DNA of 64,000 nt from Pempheris klunzingeri. Its lineage: Eukaryota > Chordata > Actinopteri > Acropomatiformes > Pempheridae. Below the pieces are notes generated by a model. It did no database searches, was not told the origin of the DNA, and saw nothing but the letters and a program-made list of their open reading frames with translations. The DNA lies in assembly GCF_042242105.1 (NCBI RefSeq), contig NC_092033.1, positions 5,086,908-5,150,907 of the forward strand, written 5' to 3'. Position numbers and translations under genes: made by a program. Below are positions 35,201-47,440 of the stretch, one piece after another (positions within the stretch are counted from its first letter, which is position 1; every line of letters begins with the position of its first letter).

Positions 35201-36217
35201 TTAGTGCCCGTTTTGACAACATTTTGAGGCTTTCTGTTAAATTTGGAGCGTACAGCTGGTCACTGCGCTGCAGCCCCTGAGTTCTCATCACCAGCCCCTG
35301 CTGGGCATCCCGCTACCAGTTGGTATTAGCCTGCTAAAGTCAGGGCACCATGCCAAATTGTTTTTTAATCAGGTCAATAGTCTGAGCTGAGCCTTTGTCA
35401 TGCCATGCACCTTTCCCATACATTCACACACACTTTGGCTTTTTATGTTCTTTATTTTAAAACTTTCTGTTATCAGAGTTCCAGTCAGGTCTCTCTTCTG
35501 ACATATAAGATAAGTTCATGCATTTTTTTGTTCCTTTTGTAGTTAAATGTTATATGTACACCCTACACATCTGCCCGCCTTTCCATGTAGGTGTCAGCAT
35601 TTGTTTCTGCTCAGAGAAAGATTGTCAAAGAAAAAAATGTTTATGGATTTATGCGGGAAACTTGAGAGGGGTGAGCTGAGAATGTTTTGTATCACAAAAC
35701 ATAACCTGCCTGCAAAACCCATTTGTTTTTTGGGCTCTTGGTGTACTCATGCCTAAGGCAAATACCAGGCAGTCATGAGTTTGACTTCCCGAGTTGGACA
35801 TTGAAAAGGTTGGCCCTGTGTTGAACGTACCACTGTTAACCTCTATGCCAGTCTACCATTTATCTGTCTAGCTTTGTTAGTCTGTTTATGTTTATGTTCC
35901 CTGCTGATTTTGTCTTCATTTGAGAAACTAGTGTTGGAAAACATGCTTAAAAATACCAGAAAATAACTACATCTCGTTTCATTCTCTGATAGTGAAATCC
36001 TGATGTTGCCGTCCTTAACCGAATGCTTCTAGTTATCAGCCAGTGGGCCATCTTTGCCATCCGGAACCTCCTTGAACACAACACGCAGAACCAGGAGCTG
36101 GTTGCTGCCCTGGAACGCCGTGGCACCGCTGACTACTCCGCACTCAAGGAGCTTGGTCTGCAGGTGGTGGAGCGAGATGGAAGCCTGCTGCTCAAACCTG
36201 TGAGGAGAGACTCTTGA
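29256..36217 (+). CDS. atxn10: Ataxin-10
   Basis: Eleven exons join in phase to 483 residues (human 475): 29256-29386, 29835-30026, 30349-30434, 30543-30639, 30794-30958, 31054-31134, 31214-31370, 31610-31727, 32063-32238, 34371-34434, 36033-36217. The protein is all-helical and armadillo-like. Recognisable family stretches are LQLVAECFRAQRNAC, CGIQFLGNLA, SLLDVLCEMT, HLIRLIGNLC, GIPLILDNC and QWAIFAIRNL. Ataxin-10 is a cytoplasmic scaffold needed for neuron survival and cytokinesis; intron-9 repeat expansion of the human gene causes SCA10. Here exon 9 is followed directly by a GGAT repeat, with no ATTCT seen. The N-terminal about 40 residues diverge from human. A polyadenylation signal follows closely at 36298. 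Confidence 0.93.
29805..29827. repeat. TTCC microsatellite before atxn10 exon 2
   Basis: Tandem CCTT units form most of the polypyrimidine tract of the exon-2 acceptor, which has its AG at 29833-29834. Confidence 0.85.
32240..32269. repeat. GGAT microsatellite at the start of atxn10 intron 9
   Basis: About seven GATG/GGAT units begin inside the splice donor of exon 9 (exon ends 32238). Confidence 0.9.
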
Positions 36218-36297
36218 AAACCTTAGAGGAGCAGCATGGAGAGAGGAGCCCCTCAACCCGCAAGCAGGTTTTCATGTGATGCATTTATTTAGGAAGG

Positions 36298-36303
36298 AAT
36301 AAA
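36298..36303 (+). promoter_or_regulatory. Candidate polyadenylation signal for atxn10
   Basis: AATAAA 81 nt after the stop codon, implying a short 3' UTR. Confidence 0.6.
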
Positions 36304-39300
36304 GTACATGTACACACGTATAAGCTTGTGTGAACATGTACTCTTGTTGTACTAAAAGCCTCATTAATGTTACATAATACTTAAGCTTCAGATGAATTAC
36401 CTGTCCACTCTCAAACACAACAGGTTTTGTGCCTGTCTAGAATATTTGACAGCCACATTATCAATGGATTAAACAGGAAAGTGCTTTTGAATTAGATATT
36501 TCTATCAGAGAAGTATGCATAACTTACTTTTCTACCTCAGTAATGCTTGCGCTCATGCCCAAATGGGGCTTAAGGTTTTCTTGATGCACAAAAGGCCCAT
36601 GGGGTCCCTCTGGTGTATAAGCAGGAGCTCTTGTTTTGTCTTGACCCGAGTCTGGGAAATGAAGAGTTTGGGAGAGGCGAGCACATGCTGGTACCTTTTG
36701 GCAAGGCTGATCCTTTGTGGTTTAATCCAAAGACAAAGAGCACCACAGTGTCTGGGCTTTTCACTTTTCACAGACACTGATGTTACCAGCAGGGGTTGGG
36801 GTTTAATCCCAGGCCCATAGTGACTTCTGCAGTAACCGCGAAACAGAGAATGACCAAAACATGATGTAATCAACCCCCTCACCGCCTTACTTACTTAGAT
36901 GGTGGTAGCTTTGCCAGAGGGACAAAGACTTTTTCCCCCCATTCAACCGCTTAAAAGAACTCCTTATCTAAACAGGTATAATATAAGTGCAATACTAAAG
37001 CTGATAACTTGCACCATGCATGTTTTGTAATCTAACAACAATTCTCAGTACACGGTATGAGCTTGTCGCTGTGTCTCTGTGTGCTTTTGCAATCCCTCTT
37101 ATATTATGGTTATAACTGTAGTGAGTTTAACGCTCAACATAGTGAATTTCATCTTCCTCATCTTATTCTCAACCTTCTCTTTCCATCCTATTGCATTGTA
37201 CTAAAGCTAGATAAGGCATGCAGGCTTATAGCATGCATCATTGATCATTAACCATCTTTAAACTCACAACATGAGTTTGTGTTTTACACCTCTGACCGCT
37301 TCTCTTCTTCATTCCTAAGCTATAGATTTTACATTATACATTAGAGTTTTACCAGACTGCATAGACTTTGAGAGATTTAGTAAATGCTGTACTTTCTGTT
37401 TAGCTGTAGCTGTGTTTGCGTGGCTGTGCGTCTTTTGATCAGAGGTAGTGACTCTGTATCAGTAGGTGATGGATGAGAGCAGCTGCATGTGTATGTCCGA
37501 AGAGAGGGAGTGAATGAATGAATGAATGAATGAATGAGTGAGTGAATCAGACCAGAAGCATTAGTTTGCAGAATGACATCCCTCCCTGCTCCTCCTGTTG
37601 CTGGATAAGCTGAACGGTCCTGACACCTCAACAATGCAGCGCTTTACAGGCCGGCCCACACCCTGCTCCACCCTGTTTGCTCTGCCTCTGATTTTTAATG
37701 ACAAAATGTATTGAAACAATCGGCTGGACTCTCCCCTCAATCCGCCTGCATAGTGAAGGGAGCTTATGCGGTTCCGGTCCCCAGGATTTCAGACAGCTAA
37801 CAAAACAGCTGTTACTTGCGCTCGACTGGCTGGCTGCAATGCTTTTCAGCCCCACAGGAAAGAGGCTGTGCGAGTCAGCCGGGCTGAATGAGGTGGCATG
37901 GCCGCGGCCGTCTGTTCACCTCCTAACACATTAGTACCACATCAGTCAAGGCCAGAAGTTCTTGTGTTTCCCATATCAGCGTTTTATACCACAGGCCTCT
38001 ACTATGTTGTATTTGTGCCTTCTGGTTTAATATTCGCCTTCAGCAGAAAGGGTGTCAGGGTGTAAAGTATATGCTTCATGTTTGGGTTAAATAATATGTT
38101 GATATAATGCTTAATAAAGTATTGTGTATGACAACCAGCTTTTTGTAATGATTTAATAAGGCCAATAATGGCCACGTGTGACATAAAACTCAAGAGGCGT
38201 TAAAAAACGATGCTCAAATTTTATTGGTAAAAAAGAAAAAACACAACTGTCAATGTTTGTAAGTGATGCAGACTTTGATTTTGCCACGGAACAAATAAGG
38301 AAACTTAAAACTGTGTTTGAAATGAAATCTCTGCTTTTAGGGAGCTGTGAGCTGTTCCTAGTTACTGAAAAGGCTATAAAAACAACTGGAAACACAAAAA
38401 TAGCCTCAATCAAAAGCTGCACAAGTACTTGTTGATAAAGCTTCCAATTTTCTACTCCCAGTTCCATTCATTTACTCAAATACTGAACAGTGGTTTCCAC
38501 AGAAAGACACTTGATGAATCACTCAGCTTTTATGAGCTACGTTGAACTGTGAAGGATCGCATCGAGATGGACAATCTGGGCTACTTTGTTAAAAACACGT
38601 GGAGTATTTACAATTTAAGAACTCTGATCAAAGACATAAATTCCAAATAATTTATAGCTCTCAAATCTGAAAACAATGACATTAGAAAACACTTGTAAAT
38701 AGTGACTTTCTTTTCCATCTATAAATGACATAAAGTGCCATGTTCTTCATATAAAAATAAACTCTTCAAATTGTTTTGTAAGTTATATAAAGCCTAAATA
38801 AACATTTCTGAATACATTAAGGGTGCTGTCCAAAAATAGCTTTGAGGCCTTTGATCCTCTCATACCCCCTTCTGTGTGGTTGGGGCACATGCCATCCACC
38901 CAGGCAGGCCTAAACCGCGCTGGAAGGCCTTGTGTAAGCAGAGGCCATCGTGTGGAATTCCACGTCTCTGCCGTTCATGGGAATGTTGGATGTATCTGAA
39001 CCTGATTGCACCTCTATGGAGTTCCAACGAGGCTTACATGCTTTTCTCAGAAGTCAAGAGCCCTCCGAAAACAAAACAATGAACATGGTCGGGATGGAAA
39101 GTGCTGTTCAAACTGACAAGCTGGATGCTTAAAATAGTATGGGAGTATTTTCTGCCTCTCTGGCTCTTCGTGTAACAAAAGGGTCTGGGCTTGGGGGGGG
39201 GGATAATGTCCATGAGAGAGATGTCAGCACAGCACTCAATAGCACAACCCCCCTGACTTACTGATGTCCCGTGAAAAAGAGAAAGAAATGTGACTGTGTG

Positions 39301-40092
39301 AGTGCAAAAGAAAAATAACTCTTTAGTCTTGAAATACGCCACTGACGGCTGGTAGTGGATAAACATCAGATAACAGAGGATTTGGCTGTTTGGTGGCTGT
39401 AAATGTGACCAAAAATCTCTCACTACCAGCTTGAAATGTATCAGTAGCAAGTGAAGATCATAAAAGACAGGGGAAATGTTGGAGAGCAACTGAGTTTGCT
39501 ATCCATCCTATAAGACTTTAGCTTTGAAAGATGTTTTTACATAAATAATTTGTTTTATTTTCAGTGTTCAAACAGAATACAGTGTGAGTGTACAGTTAAA
39601 AATATTCCACTGCCGTCTTTCCATCTTCATCAGGAGCCTGATGTCGTTCGTGGCAGTCTGAAGCGCTTTGCTGGTGTAGCAATTCCAGTTAGCGTGTTAG
39701 CTCCAACAATAGTCTTTGTTGCTTTTCCTCTTGTGCGTGACATCTGTGGGTGACATCTTTGCAAGATATTGTCTTTGCTGGAGGCAAAAAGAGAACATCA
39801 AATCCTTTCACCTGCAACACGTTTGCATCATGTCACAACTTAGTACCAGCGCGTGAAGAATGTGTTTCTTTTTTAACCTCTCGTGTCTCTTTTTTTTCAG
39901 TACCCCAAACCTCATGTCTGTTTTCCTTTCGTTAAAGAATTCCAAAATTGGATGTAAAAATGTGCAAATTGTTGAATAAATACTTCCAAGTCCTTCACTT
40001 CAAATTCCACTTTGTCTTAACCCTCTTACCTTCAACCCTTGTCCGTTTTCCCCAGCCTCTCCGCTGGCCCCAGTGCCCCACTTTCTCTTTCT
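36304..40092. other. Spacer between convergent atxn10 and wnt7b, with the wnt7b 3' UTR
   Basis: The two genes end tail-to-tail. No coding exon was found. An AATG microsatellite lies at 37511-37550. Minus-strand AATAAA signals that could end wnt7b occur near 39555 and 38218-38224. The minus-strand 3' UTR could therefore be 0.5 to 1.9 kb. Confidence 0.45.
37511..37550. repeat. AATG microsatellite
   Basis: About nine tandem GAAT units, imperfect at the right end (GAGTGAGTG). Confidence 0.9.
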
Positions 40093-43000
40093 TTACTTGC
40101 AGGTGAAAACCTCTGATTTCTCACTGCAGGTGTTGCACTTGACGAAACAGCACCAGTGGAACTTGCAGTTGCACTGCCAGATGCGCGTGTAGTGGTGCGT
40201 GTTGTAACCCCGGCCGCAGCACATCACGTTACAGCTGTCCGTGTGGGTCGAGGTGCCGTTGCACAGTCTGCCCCGTGTTCCTGTGCTCCCTGTGGCTGTG
40301 TCCTCTTCGCAGTAGTTGGGCGAACGCTCCAGGTACACCAGGTCTGTGTCCGTGGGCTTCTGGTAGCCCCGGGCCTCCTTGAGTCTTAGGAAGGAGGGTT
40401 GGCGGAGCCTCGAGGCCCGGACCGGCTCTACTTGAACGGCGTCACTGTAACGTTCCTTCAGCAGGTAACCAATCTCTCTGAACTTTGGGAGGGTGATCCA
40501 GCAGGTCTTAGTGGTGCAGGAACCAGACACGCCGTGACACTTACACTCCAGCTTCATCCTCTCCTCTAGGATCTGATCGCACAGAGAGCAGAAATTAGGT
40601 CCATATGAATTAACAGAGATAGTTAAGAGCTGAAAACAAATTGTGATTAATACACAAGTGGGCATTTTAAATTCACACGCCCATGGCTTGAATTTGAAAC
40701 AGTTAATAGGAATCGCTTAGACTTCAAATCTGCCTGCTCTGGTAAGCTGGGCTTTCTGCAGACACTTCAACTTTAAGCACGCCAACCAGGATGCCAACTT
40801 TATGTCAAAACCTGGGGAAAATAACTCATACCCCAAGACTGTAGTCTCTAATTAACTTTACCTTTCGTCAGACCACATAATGGCGTGACAGGCCGAGAAA
40901 ACTGACCAGAGCTGTTGTGCAACCATGCGCGTATAGAATTACATGGTGGTTTGAGTCCGATTTATATTATAATGCCATACAAACATTCTCAAATGACAAA
41001 ATTGACAGGTGACTGTTTGGCCTTGTGGCAGATGTTAATGCTGACGTGAAAAAAATGACTTTCATTTTTATTAGAGGACATTTTTCAAGTTTTCTGATTG
41101 ACTAAAGTCCTAATTAGAGCATCTTGTATCTTGTTTGTCCAGAGCACTAGCTAATCATTGACTCTGTCTTCCCCTGCATGGCTATCACATGGTGGGGGAG
41201 TTTGCTCTTGACTGAGGTTGGTTCAGTGTGTGCGGTGGTGCAGAAGCATGGTCTTTGGTGCTGCTACTGAGAAAGGAAGAGAGAGAGACTTGCAATAATA
41301 TCCTCTATCCTCACTTAATGCGGAGTAATTCAATGAATGGACTGAAGGGCTGTGGCACATTTCCATTTTGGCAGCTGTATCTGCCAAGTTTTGCATTTCT
41401 GTCACACATACTCACTCACACTTGCACTCTAGTATACAGGAGCTTTGTTTAATCATTTCTGCACTTGTACAGTCTAGGGCTCATACATTTATAGTAACTA
41501 ATGCAAATACCCAGAAAATAATTTTTAAAATCCTGAACAATCTATGTCAATTTAGCCATTTCCTCTTCCTGCATAATCTTATTTATAATGAAGTATGGTG
41601 TTGATGTAGTTTTACACAGTTGGACCTCAAATTGCTTTGGTTTGCGTTACCTTTCGCCCTGCCTCATTGTTGTGCAGGTTCATAAGCCGCCGGGCGTTTT
41701 TCTTGATCTCACGGGCGTCTACAAAGCGTCGCGAGAACTCCACGCCGTATTTAACATCGGCTGAGCAGCCCCCCCACTTCCAGCCCTCCTCCTGGTCGTG
41801 GTAGCCCTGCTTCTCGCGGTCACAGCCGCACTGGCTGAGGTTGCCTTGGCTGCAAGCTGTGGTCACTGCGTGAGCAACTCCGGCTGCGGTGATGGCGTAA
41901 GTGAATGCTGCCTCCCTGCTGCCTAATAAGAAAAGAGCAGAATCAGAATAAATTCCAGTTGGAGAGGAAAATAGCAGAAAGTAACATAATACAAGTGCTA
42001 TCATTGTTTCAATCGACTCACTTTTTTCTATACAAACACTAGTTTTTCCATTTAAAAGAATATATAGAAACACTTTCTTATCAAAGGAACACTGCACCAA
42101 TTGTCCATGAGGTGCAGTTTAGATTTTGAGATTCAGATTTTAACAAGAAAACCTGTATTACAAACTGTGAGTGAGTGGTTTGAAAGAGGTAGGCATTTAG
42201 GAGGCCAGAGGGTCCAATGAAGTCCGCTACTGAGTTGCATTATAGGGAAATGTAGGATCCACTGTTTGTGGAGCTTGGCCCACACTACAGACTAAACCTC
42301 AGTCTTTTGCTGAATCGATATTTACAGCTGATGGTCGAGGCCCTGCACACCCACACAGATTGTTTTCAGGTAGAGTTTGGGCAGAACGATGCTGGAAACG
42401 CATGAGGTCACCAAACTTACCAATAAAAATTAGGGAAGTGTAATTTCTGACATAAAACTAACACGACGTATAGAGATTCTGTCTGTCAGACAAGAAGAGG
42501 TCTGATTCAGGCAAAATAAGTAGAAACACTGACTGTCTGTGGCGCCACAGCAGCCAAATGGTTAAGGCGCTGACTGTACCTCATAACCACATGGTCCGAT
42601 TCCAGATGAGGCATTTGCTATATTTCATCTGTCTCTCTTTCCTCCCTCATCTCCTGTCTGCCTCAAGTTTTACAATACATATGAAATGCCAAAGAATAAT
42701 GTTAAATAATCTTAATTGGGTGCTCCCTTAAGGAAAGATTACCATCACTTTGGAGTGCGTCACTGATTTGGTTTGTTGAGTATATTAATGTTGGATGTCA
42801 CAGTGGCCGTCGTATGATATATACGACTGTTTGACTAAGTGCCTGATGTAATTTTACTCAGTCTGTCTTCATTAATGTGCACTGTCAGCAGCAGGAGACG
42901 GCCATACTCTTTTCAGGCCTAATTGACTTTTAATACTGTATGCGGCTGATCAAGTAGCTACATGTAAGCTGACTTTGAGGAGCATATTACAGACCATCTA

Positions 43001-46000
43001 TATAATCTTGTAATAACTTGATGATTTCATTTAGCGCCTTGTTTTATTTCTCTGATCTGCATCAGCAGTCAGTCACTGTTAGAACTGTCATCAGTTAAGG
43101 AAAGAAAACACAAGTGACATCTACTGGCTGACTGGAGGAGCTGTGTCTTAATGTTTTTCATCAATGAAAGTTCTCACGCAGCTTAAGTGTCATTCTGTGT
43201 CTTTCTTAGGCGGTCCGCATTATTATAGCAAATAATACCGCTGCGTTGAATGTTGAAATAATCTGTGGCCAGATTTGACTGAGATGCTCCCATTTCCAAG
43301 CTTTTGTATGTCACCATTTGAACTTGAGAATAAACACATTTATATTTATGGCGTGGAGGGGGAAATGAATTTATTGGCACTACAATTGGTAATAGGATAT
43401 CCTCCCCCTCCAATCAGGATAATGCTGGGCCTTCGTTCTTCTCAACAGCCCAGAGTATTAATGCATGGCGTCTCGGGTAGAGGCGATTCTAATGGCTCCC
43501 TTCCAACCTGACAGACTCACTCGCAGAAACCATCGGGCCTGCGGTTCCCCCGGTCCATAACTCATAACAAACTCTGAAGTCTTCTCTCATCAGGCTAAAT
43601 CCACGACCCATTCAGATATATTGTATGGTGAGCATTTCTCAAGGCATCAGGCGGATGCAATAGCCAAACAGCCATCTCCTCGCACCGTGATTTGTTTTGA
43701 TTGTACAGCAGTGCATGCAGGGCTCCATTGTTGCCATCCAGCTGCTGGAGCTGACTTCAATTAGTGGTTAGCATGAATCTCTCTGGTCTTTCTCAATGCT
43801 TAATGAGTTCACGGGCCCGGCAGGTCAATCAAAGGAAGTGGTGGATGCTACGTTAGCGGCGCAAGAGGGGGTATGGCCCTGGCTCACGTTTGCATTTTTA
43901 AAAATAGAAAAATGGACACGATGGCCAAACGAGACGTAATGAAGATGAAAAGAAATATGACGATCTCTGTATTTGTGTTTTCATATTAACAGTATAATTA
44001 GTTTTCTACAGATCGAATAAAATTCAATCTTCCAGGAAGTTCTTATTTGGTAAAACTGTCTACGCAGTGAAGACATGAGGATCAAAACTGGGTCCAAAGT
44101 GTCTCTCACTTACACACCACAAAAGAAAAGAGACATTTCCTCTGACAAAAGAAATAAAGGGATCCAGACGTCTGTCTGCTTGTCTCCCGTGTAGAAGAAA
44201 GTGATTGCTCCCAGAGCTGCTAGATTAAACATGGATCCAAACCCACAGCAAGACCGCAACAAAACATTTCGGACTGAAGTACAATTTATATAAGAGGTTC
44301 ACATTAGGAGCAAACAGGCTCCTGTGAGAAATAAAACTGGGAAGAATGTGGACTAAAACCAGGGAGACGTGTTAGTTTACGTGTTTACAGATCGTGTAGG
44401 TTTGATATAAATGCTCTCAGAAGATGGCACACCCAGATAGGCATTAGACTCTCACTTATAAGGAAGTCTTCACACTCCGTTTATGGCTGCTGTGACAGTG
44501 TGTGTTGGAGGCACAGTGAAGTCACAGAAGCACATATCAGCTACACATTGAAGCTTCTCTGGGGACATTAACAAGGCCTTTAAGTTGCACTTTTTGGTGT
44601 TAGTGTCTAAGAGATGCAGAAAATTCATTGTGGTTCTTGGTATTCCAAGAATGCTTTCTGCCACCCATCTAAGTCTGTTTTGTGCCACTTAGGCGAGCAA
44701 TGCTGCAGCTTTTTCTCACGCTGTTACAGGAAGTATGAGGACAATGAAGGAAAAATCTTCTTTCAACTTCAGTAATTGGAAAATCTCAGTTTGGCCCAGT
44801 TTGGTTAGATTAGGCCATTTAAGACCTGCTGACACACCTTTGGAACGATTAAAGCAACACCAACATTGGGGATGTGTCGACCTGATTACACGCCAGTCCA
44901 CACTCATGCCTCAAGGCTAAGATTTCTACTTTTTGCTCCTAAATTATGTTTGATCCAAGTGACTATTGTGAAAATGTGGGCATTTACAGTCCAGAGATTT
45001 ACTTAAGCTAGTGTTTAAAAAAAGGCAAAAACCAGTTTGACCCCAGGGGCCGACCATGAACTACCATGTTCCCAGTTTGAGTCCAGACAAGGATCTCTGT
45101 TGCATGTCATTTTCCATTTCTCTCCTCATTTCCTATTAAAATCTCAAATAAAAGCATAAAAATGCCAAACCAAAACCGTAAAAACCTTATTTAAGATGTT
45201 TGTTACAATGTCTTCTGTCCTCTGAGCAACTTCCCTCCACTTGCTCGGCCTACTTTGCTGTTACTTTGTCTATACTGACATAATTATATTTTAAAACTCC
45301 TTGAGGAAAACTAAAGAAGTTTCAAACAGACTGACCTACTCTCAGCTCTTGTCCAAAGACGGTCCTCTCGCCCAGGGCTGAGCAGTTCCACCGGCCGTAG
45401 CGGAACTGGTACTGACACTCATTGATGCCCAGCTGGGCGCCCTCGCCAATGACGATGATGGCGTCAGGGCGACTCTGACAGAGGGCTCTCTGACGGGGGG
45501 CCAGTCCCGGTATCTTGTTGCAGATGATGTTAGCACCCAGAGCTACCACAGAGGACAGCGCCCTGGGCAGAAAAACACAGGCATTGATTAGAGGGACTTT
45601 AAAGACAGAGCGAGACAGCTGCTGTTTTTACAAGGAAAAAGTGAACAGATAAGAGAAAGAAAGTCAACATGTAGTTTGGATTGAACTCTGTGCCGTGGTT
45701 GAACATTACCTGGCTACAGTTTCTGAAGTATTAAGTATTAAGATTTGTTATCAATGAGCAATAACATTTTTGATAAAGTTTTCATTACAGTTGCCAGTCA
45801 ATAGATTATAAAGACAGACACGATACGAGCACACTCTCCAGCATTCATCCTTACCCCACATCACATCATGTGTAATCTAATGGACCTTCATAGAGACGTG
45901 AAACAGAACAATCGTTACTTATAGCAATGGGTCCAGATCCAGCTCATTTCTGTCTCCTCTCTTCCTCTCTGTATTACAGAAAACATGAACCACCACAGCT

Positions 46001-46901
46001 ATTTTAAGTCTCAGGACCTGCCCTTGTTATGTATGAGAGGCATGTATGGTGCAGCAATCATTCTCTTGGTGAGGGCCTGGGTCTTTTAGTGCCATAAGAA
46101 AAAGAGCTCATTACATTGGGCTGCTAAGGGCAGAGCATTAAGTAGTCCAGTATGACTCTTTTCCATATGCTGCTTTCCAATTATGGCCCTTGTCTGACGA
46201 GGTGCTCCTATGACAAAGTGGTTCTGGTGTAATGTGTAAATCCGTAGGAGCAGGTTATCTCATCAGCTGCGCACATATTGGAACATGTAAAAATCATGCA
46301 GATTAAATATTGGCTAAGTCTTCGCTCAGGTCTCCATCGACTCTTTATAACTGGTCGATTTATGACTTAATCTTTGAATGAAAATGACACAACTTCTCAT
46401 ATTCCGGGAATAAAATCCGCAGCTCTTTTCCTGTGGTAGTCTGTGATTCCATTGTGGAATAAAATGAAAACGGTTAAACGGCACAAGCCAAGCGTCTCTT
46501 ACCCATGTTTCCTAAATTTTGGTTGACTCGATTTTCCAGGTTACATTTTTTCCCCCATTTCCAAAGTAATCTGCCACACCAGAATGAAATACAGCCACAA
46601 GAACGATTTAAAGTATGGCCGCTTACTTTATTTAACAAAACTGAGTTTTTAATGGAAAAATCGTGTTTCCTCTTTATAATAAAACACCTGCAACAACCAG
46701 CTAATGCATCTAACTGTCAAATTTCCCGGTGCGTAATTGCGCGCAAGGCACAACTACTTGCCAGCAAATCAAACCAACTCGTGTTCGAATTAAGCAAGTG
46801 CATTGATAAGAAACCTACAGGTAGCTACCGCTGGTGAGGATGAGGAAGATCTGCGGGTAGTAGACGGACAGCAGCGCACTGCGAGACGAGATGATGAGCA
46901 T
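40093..46901 (-). CDS. wnt7b: Wnt-7b secreted signalling protein
   Basis: Four minus-strand exons join in phase to 353 residues (human 349): 46901-46819, 45562-45336, 41922-41651, 40572-40093. Exon 1 encodes a signal sequence ([19 protein letters not shown]) and ends in a split Leu codon. Exon 2 starts [14 protein letters not shown]. Wnt hallmarks include CHGVSGSC, carrying the palmitoleoylated Ser, [25 protein letters not shown], and the Cys-rich end [21 protein letters not shown] with terminal TCK. A conserved N-glycosylation site (WNCSALG) is present. Wnt7b is secreted and acts through Frizzled/LRP, and with RECK-GPR124 in brain vasculature. The family assignment to 7b over 7a rests on [17 protein letters not shown] and DFSRRF-like residues and on the atxn10/fbln1 neighbours. 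Teleosts may have two copies (ba/bb); which this is cannot be told. Confidence 0.93.
42540..42695 (+). mobile_element. tRNA-derived SINE in wnt7b intron 2
   Basis: A tRNA-like head has an A-box-like AAATGGTTAAGGCG and a B-box-like GGTCCGATTCC about 40 bp later. A CT-rich body (TCTCTCTTTCCTCCCTCATC) follows, ending near GAAATGCCAAA. This matches a common fish tRNA-SINE layout. The copy is degenerate. Confidence 0.7.
43430..43900. promoter_or_regulatory. Possible intronic enhancer in wnt7b intron 2
   Basis: The stretch is free of simple repeats, has balanced composition and is dense in developmental factor words: ATTAATGCAT, TTGATTGT, CATTGTTG (Sox-like), CAATTAG (homeodomain-like) and ATCAAAGG (LEF/TCF-like, about 43827). 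This is weak evidence from motif appearance only. Confidence 0.25.
45055..45170 (+). mobile_element. Second tRNA-derived SINE in wnt7b intron 2
   Basis: B-box-like GTTTGAGTCC is followed by GCATGTCATTTTCCATTTC, TCTCCTCATTTCC and an end AAAGCATAAAAATGCC, the tail of a widespread fish tRNA-SINE family. The head is degraded, so the left boundary is uncertain. Confidence 0.65.
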
Positions 46902-47195
46902 GGTTGCGCATTGAACACAACTGGTTCTGCAGTTCTGCTCTCTTGCGGTTAGAAAAGATAAGAAGTGGGGATAAAAAAAGAGGGTGAGGTGGGAACAAGT
47001 ATATCCTTTTATCTCAAATCCGAGAGTTGAACGCTGGGGTGTCGTCGCTTCCTTCTGCTGCTAGTTGAGAGGCGGCGTCTTCAGCTAGTTGGAGCCGTGG
47101 CGCGCTGCGGCAGCTCCAAGCTCCGCTGCCCATGTGTTGGAGATGAGAGGCTGCATCCCACGGCCGAAGTGCGCTCTGCCACCTGGACTGATAGA
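46902..47195 (-). promoter_or_regulatory. wnt7b 5' flank
   Basis: This is upstream of the wnt7b ATG on the minus strand. A TTTTTTTATCC word about 70 nt upstream could act as a weak TATA-like element. The 47030-47180 part is GC-rich with several GCGC-type words. The transcription start cannot be fixed. Confidence 0.35.
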
Positions 47196-47199
47196 GGAC

Positions 47200-47258
47200 T
47201 GGGAGGGAGGGAGAGAGAGAGTGGGAGAGAGAGGGAGAGGGAGAGGGAGGGTGGGGGC
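47200..47258. repeat. GA-rich polypurine tract upstream of wnt7b
   Basis: Almost pure G/A for about 60 bp (GGGAGGGAGGGAGAGAGAGA type). Confidence 0.85.
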
Positions 47259-47404
47259 AGATGAGGTTCTGGATGTATGATAAGTCTCCAAAAGTGAGAC
47301 TGTTGTGGCATTGGAAGGGTGGGAGACAGTGGCCTCTCCCGGTGCAACACCCCCCTGGGGTGAGTCTGCACCCTGCATCCCACAGTACCCCACCCACCCA
47401 TGCA

Positions 47405-47405
47405 A

Positions 47406-47440
<35 letters not shown>
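47405..47440. repeat. CT microsatellite
   Basis: About 17 CT units with one CTG interruption. Confidence 0.9.

Noticed and set aside
42550-42620. tRNA gene
   Set aside because: A- and B-box-like words are present, but the cloverleaf is degenerate and a SINE body follows, so it is called a SINE.
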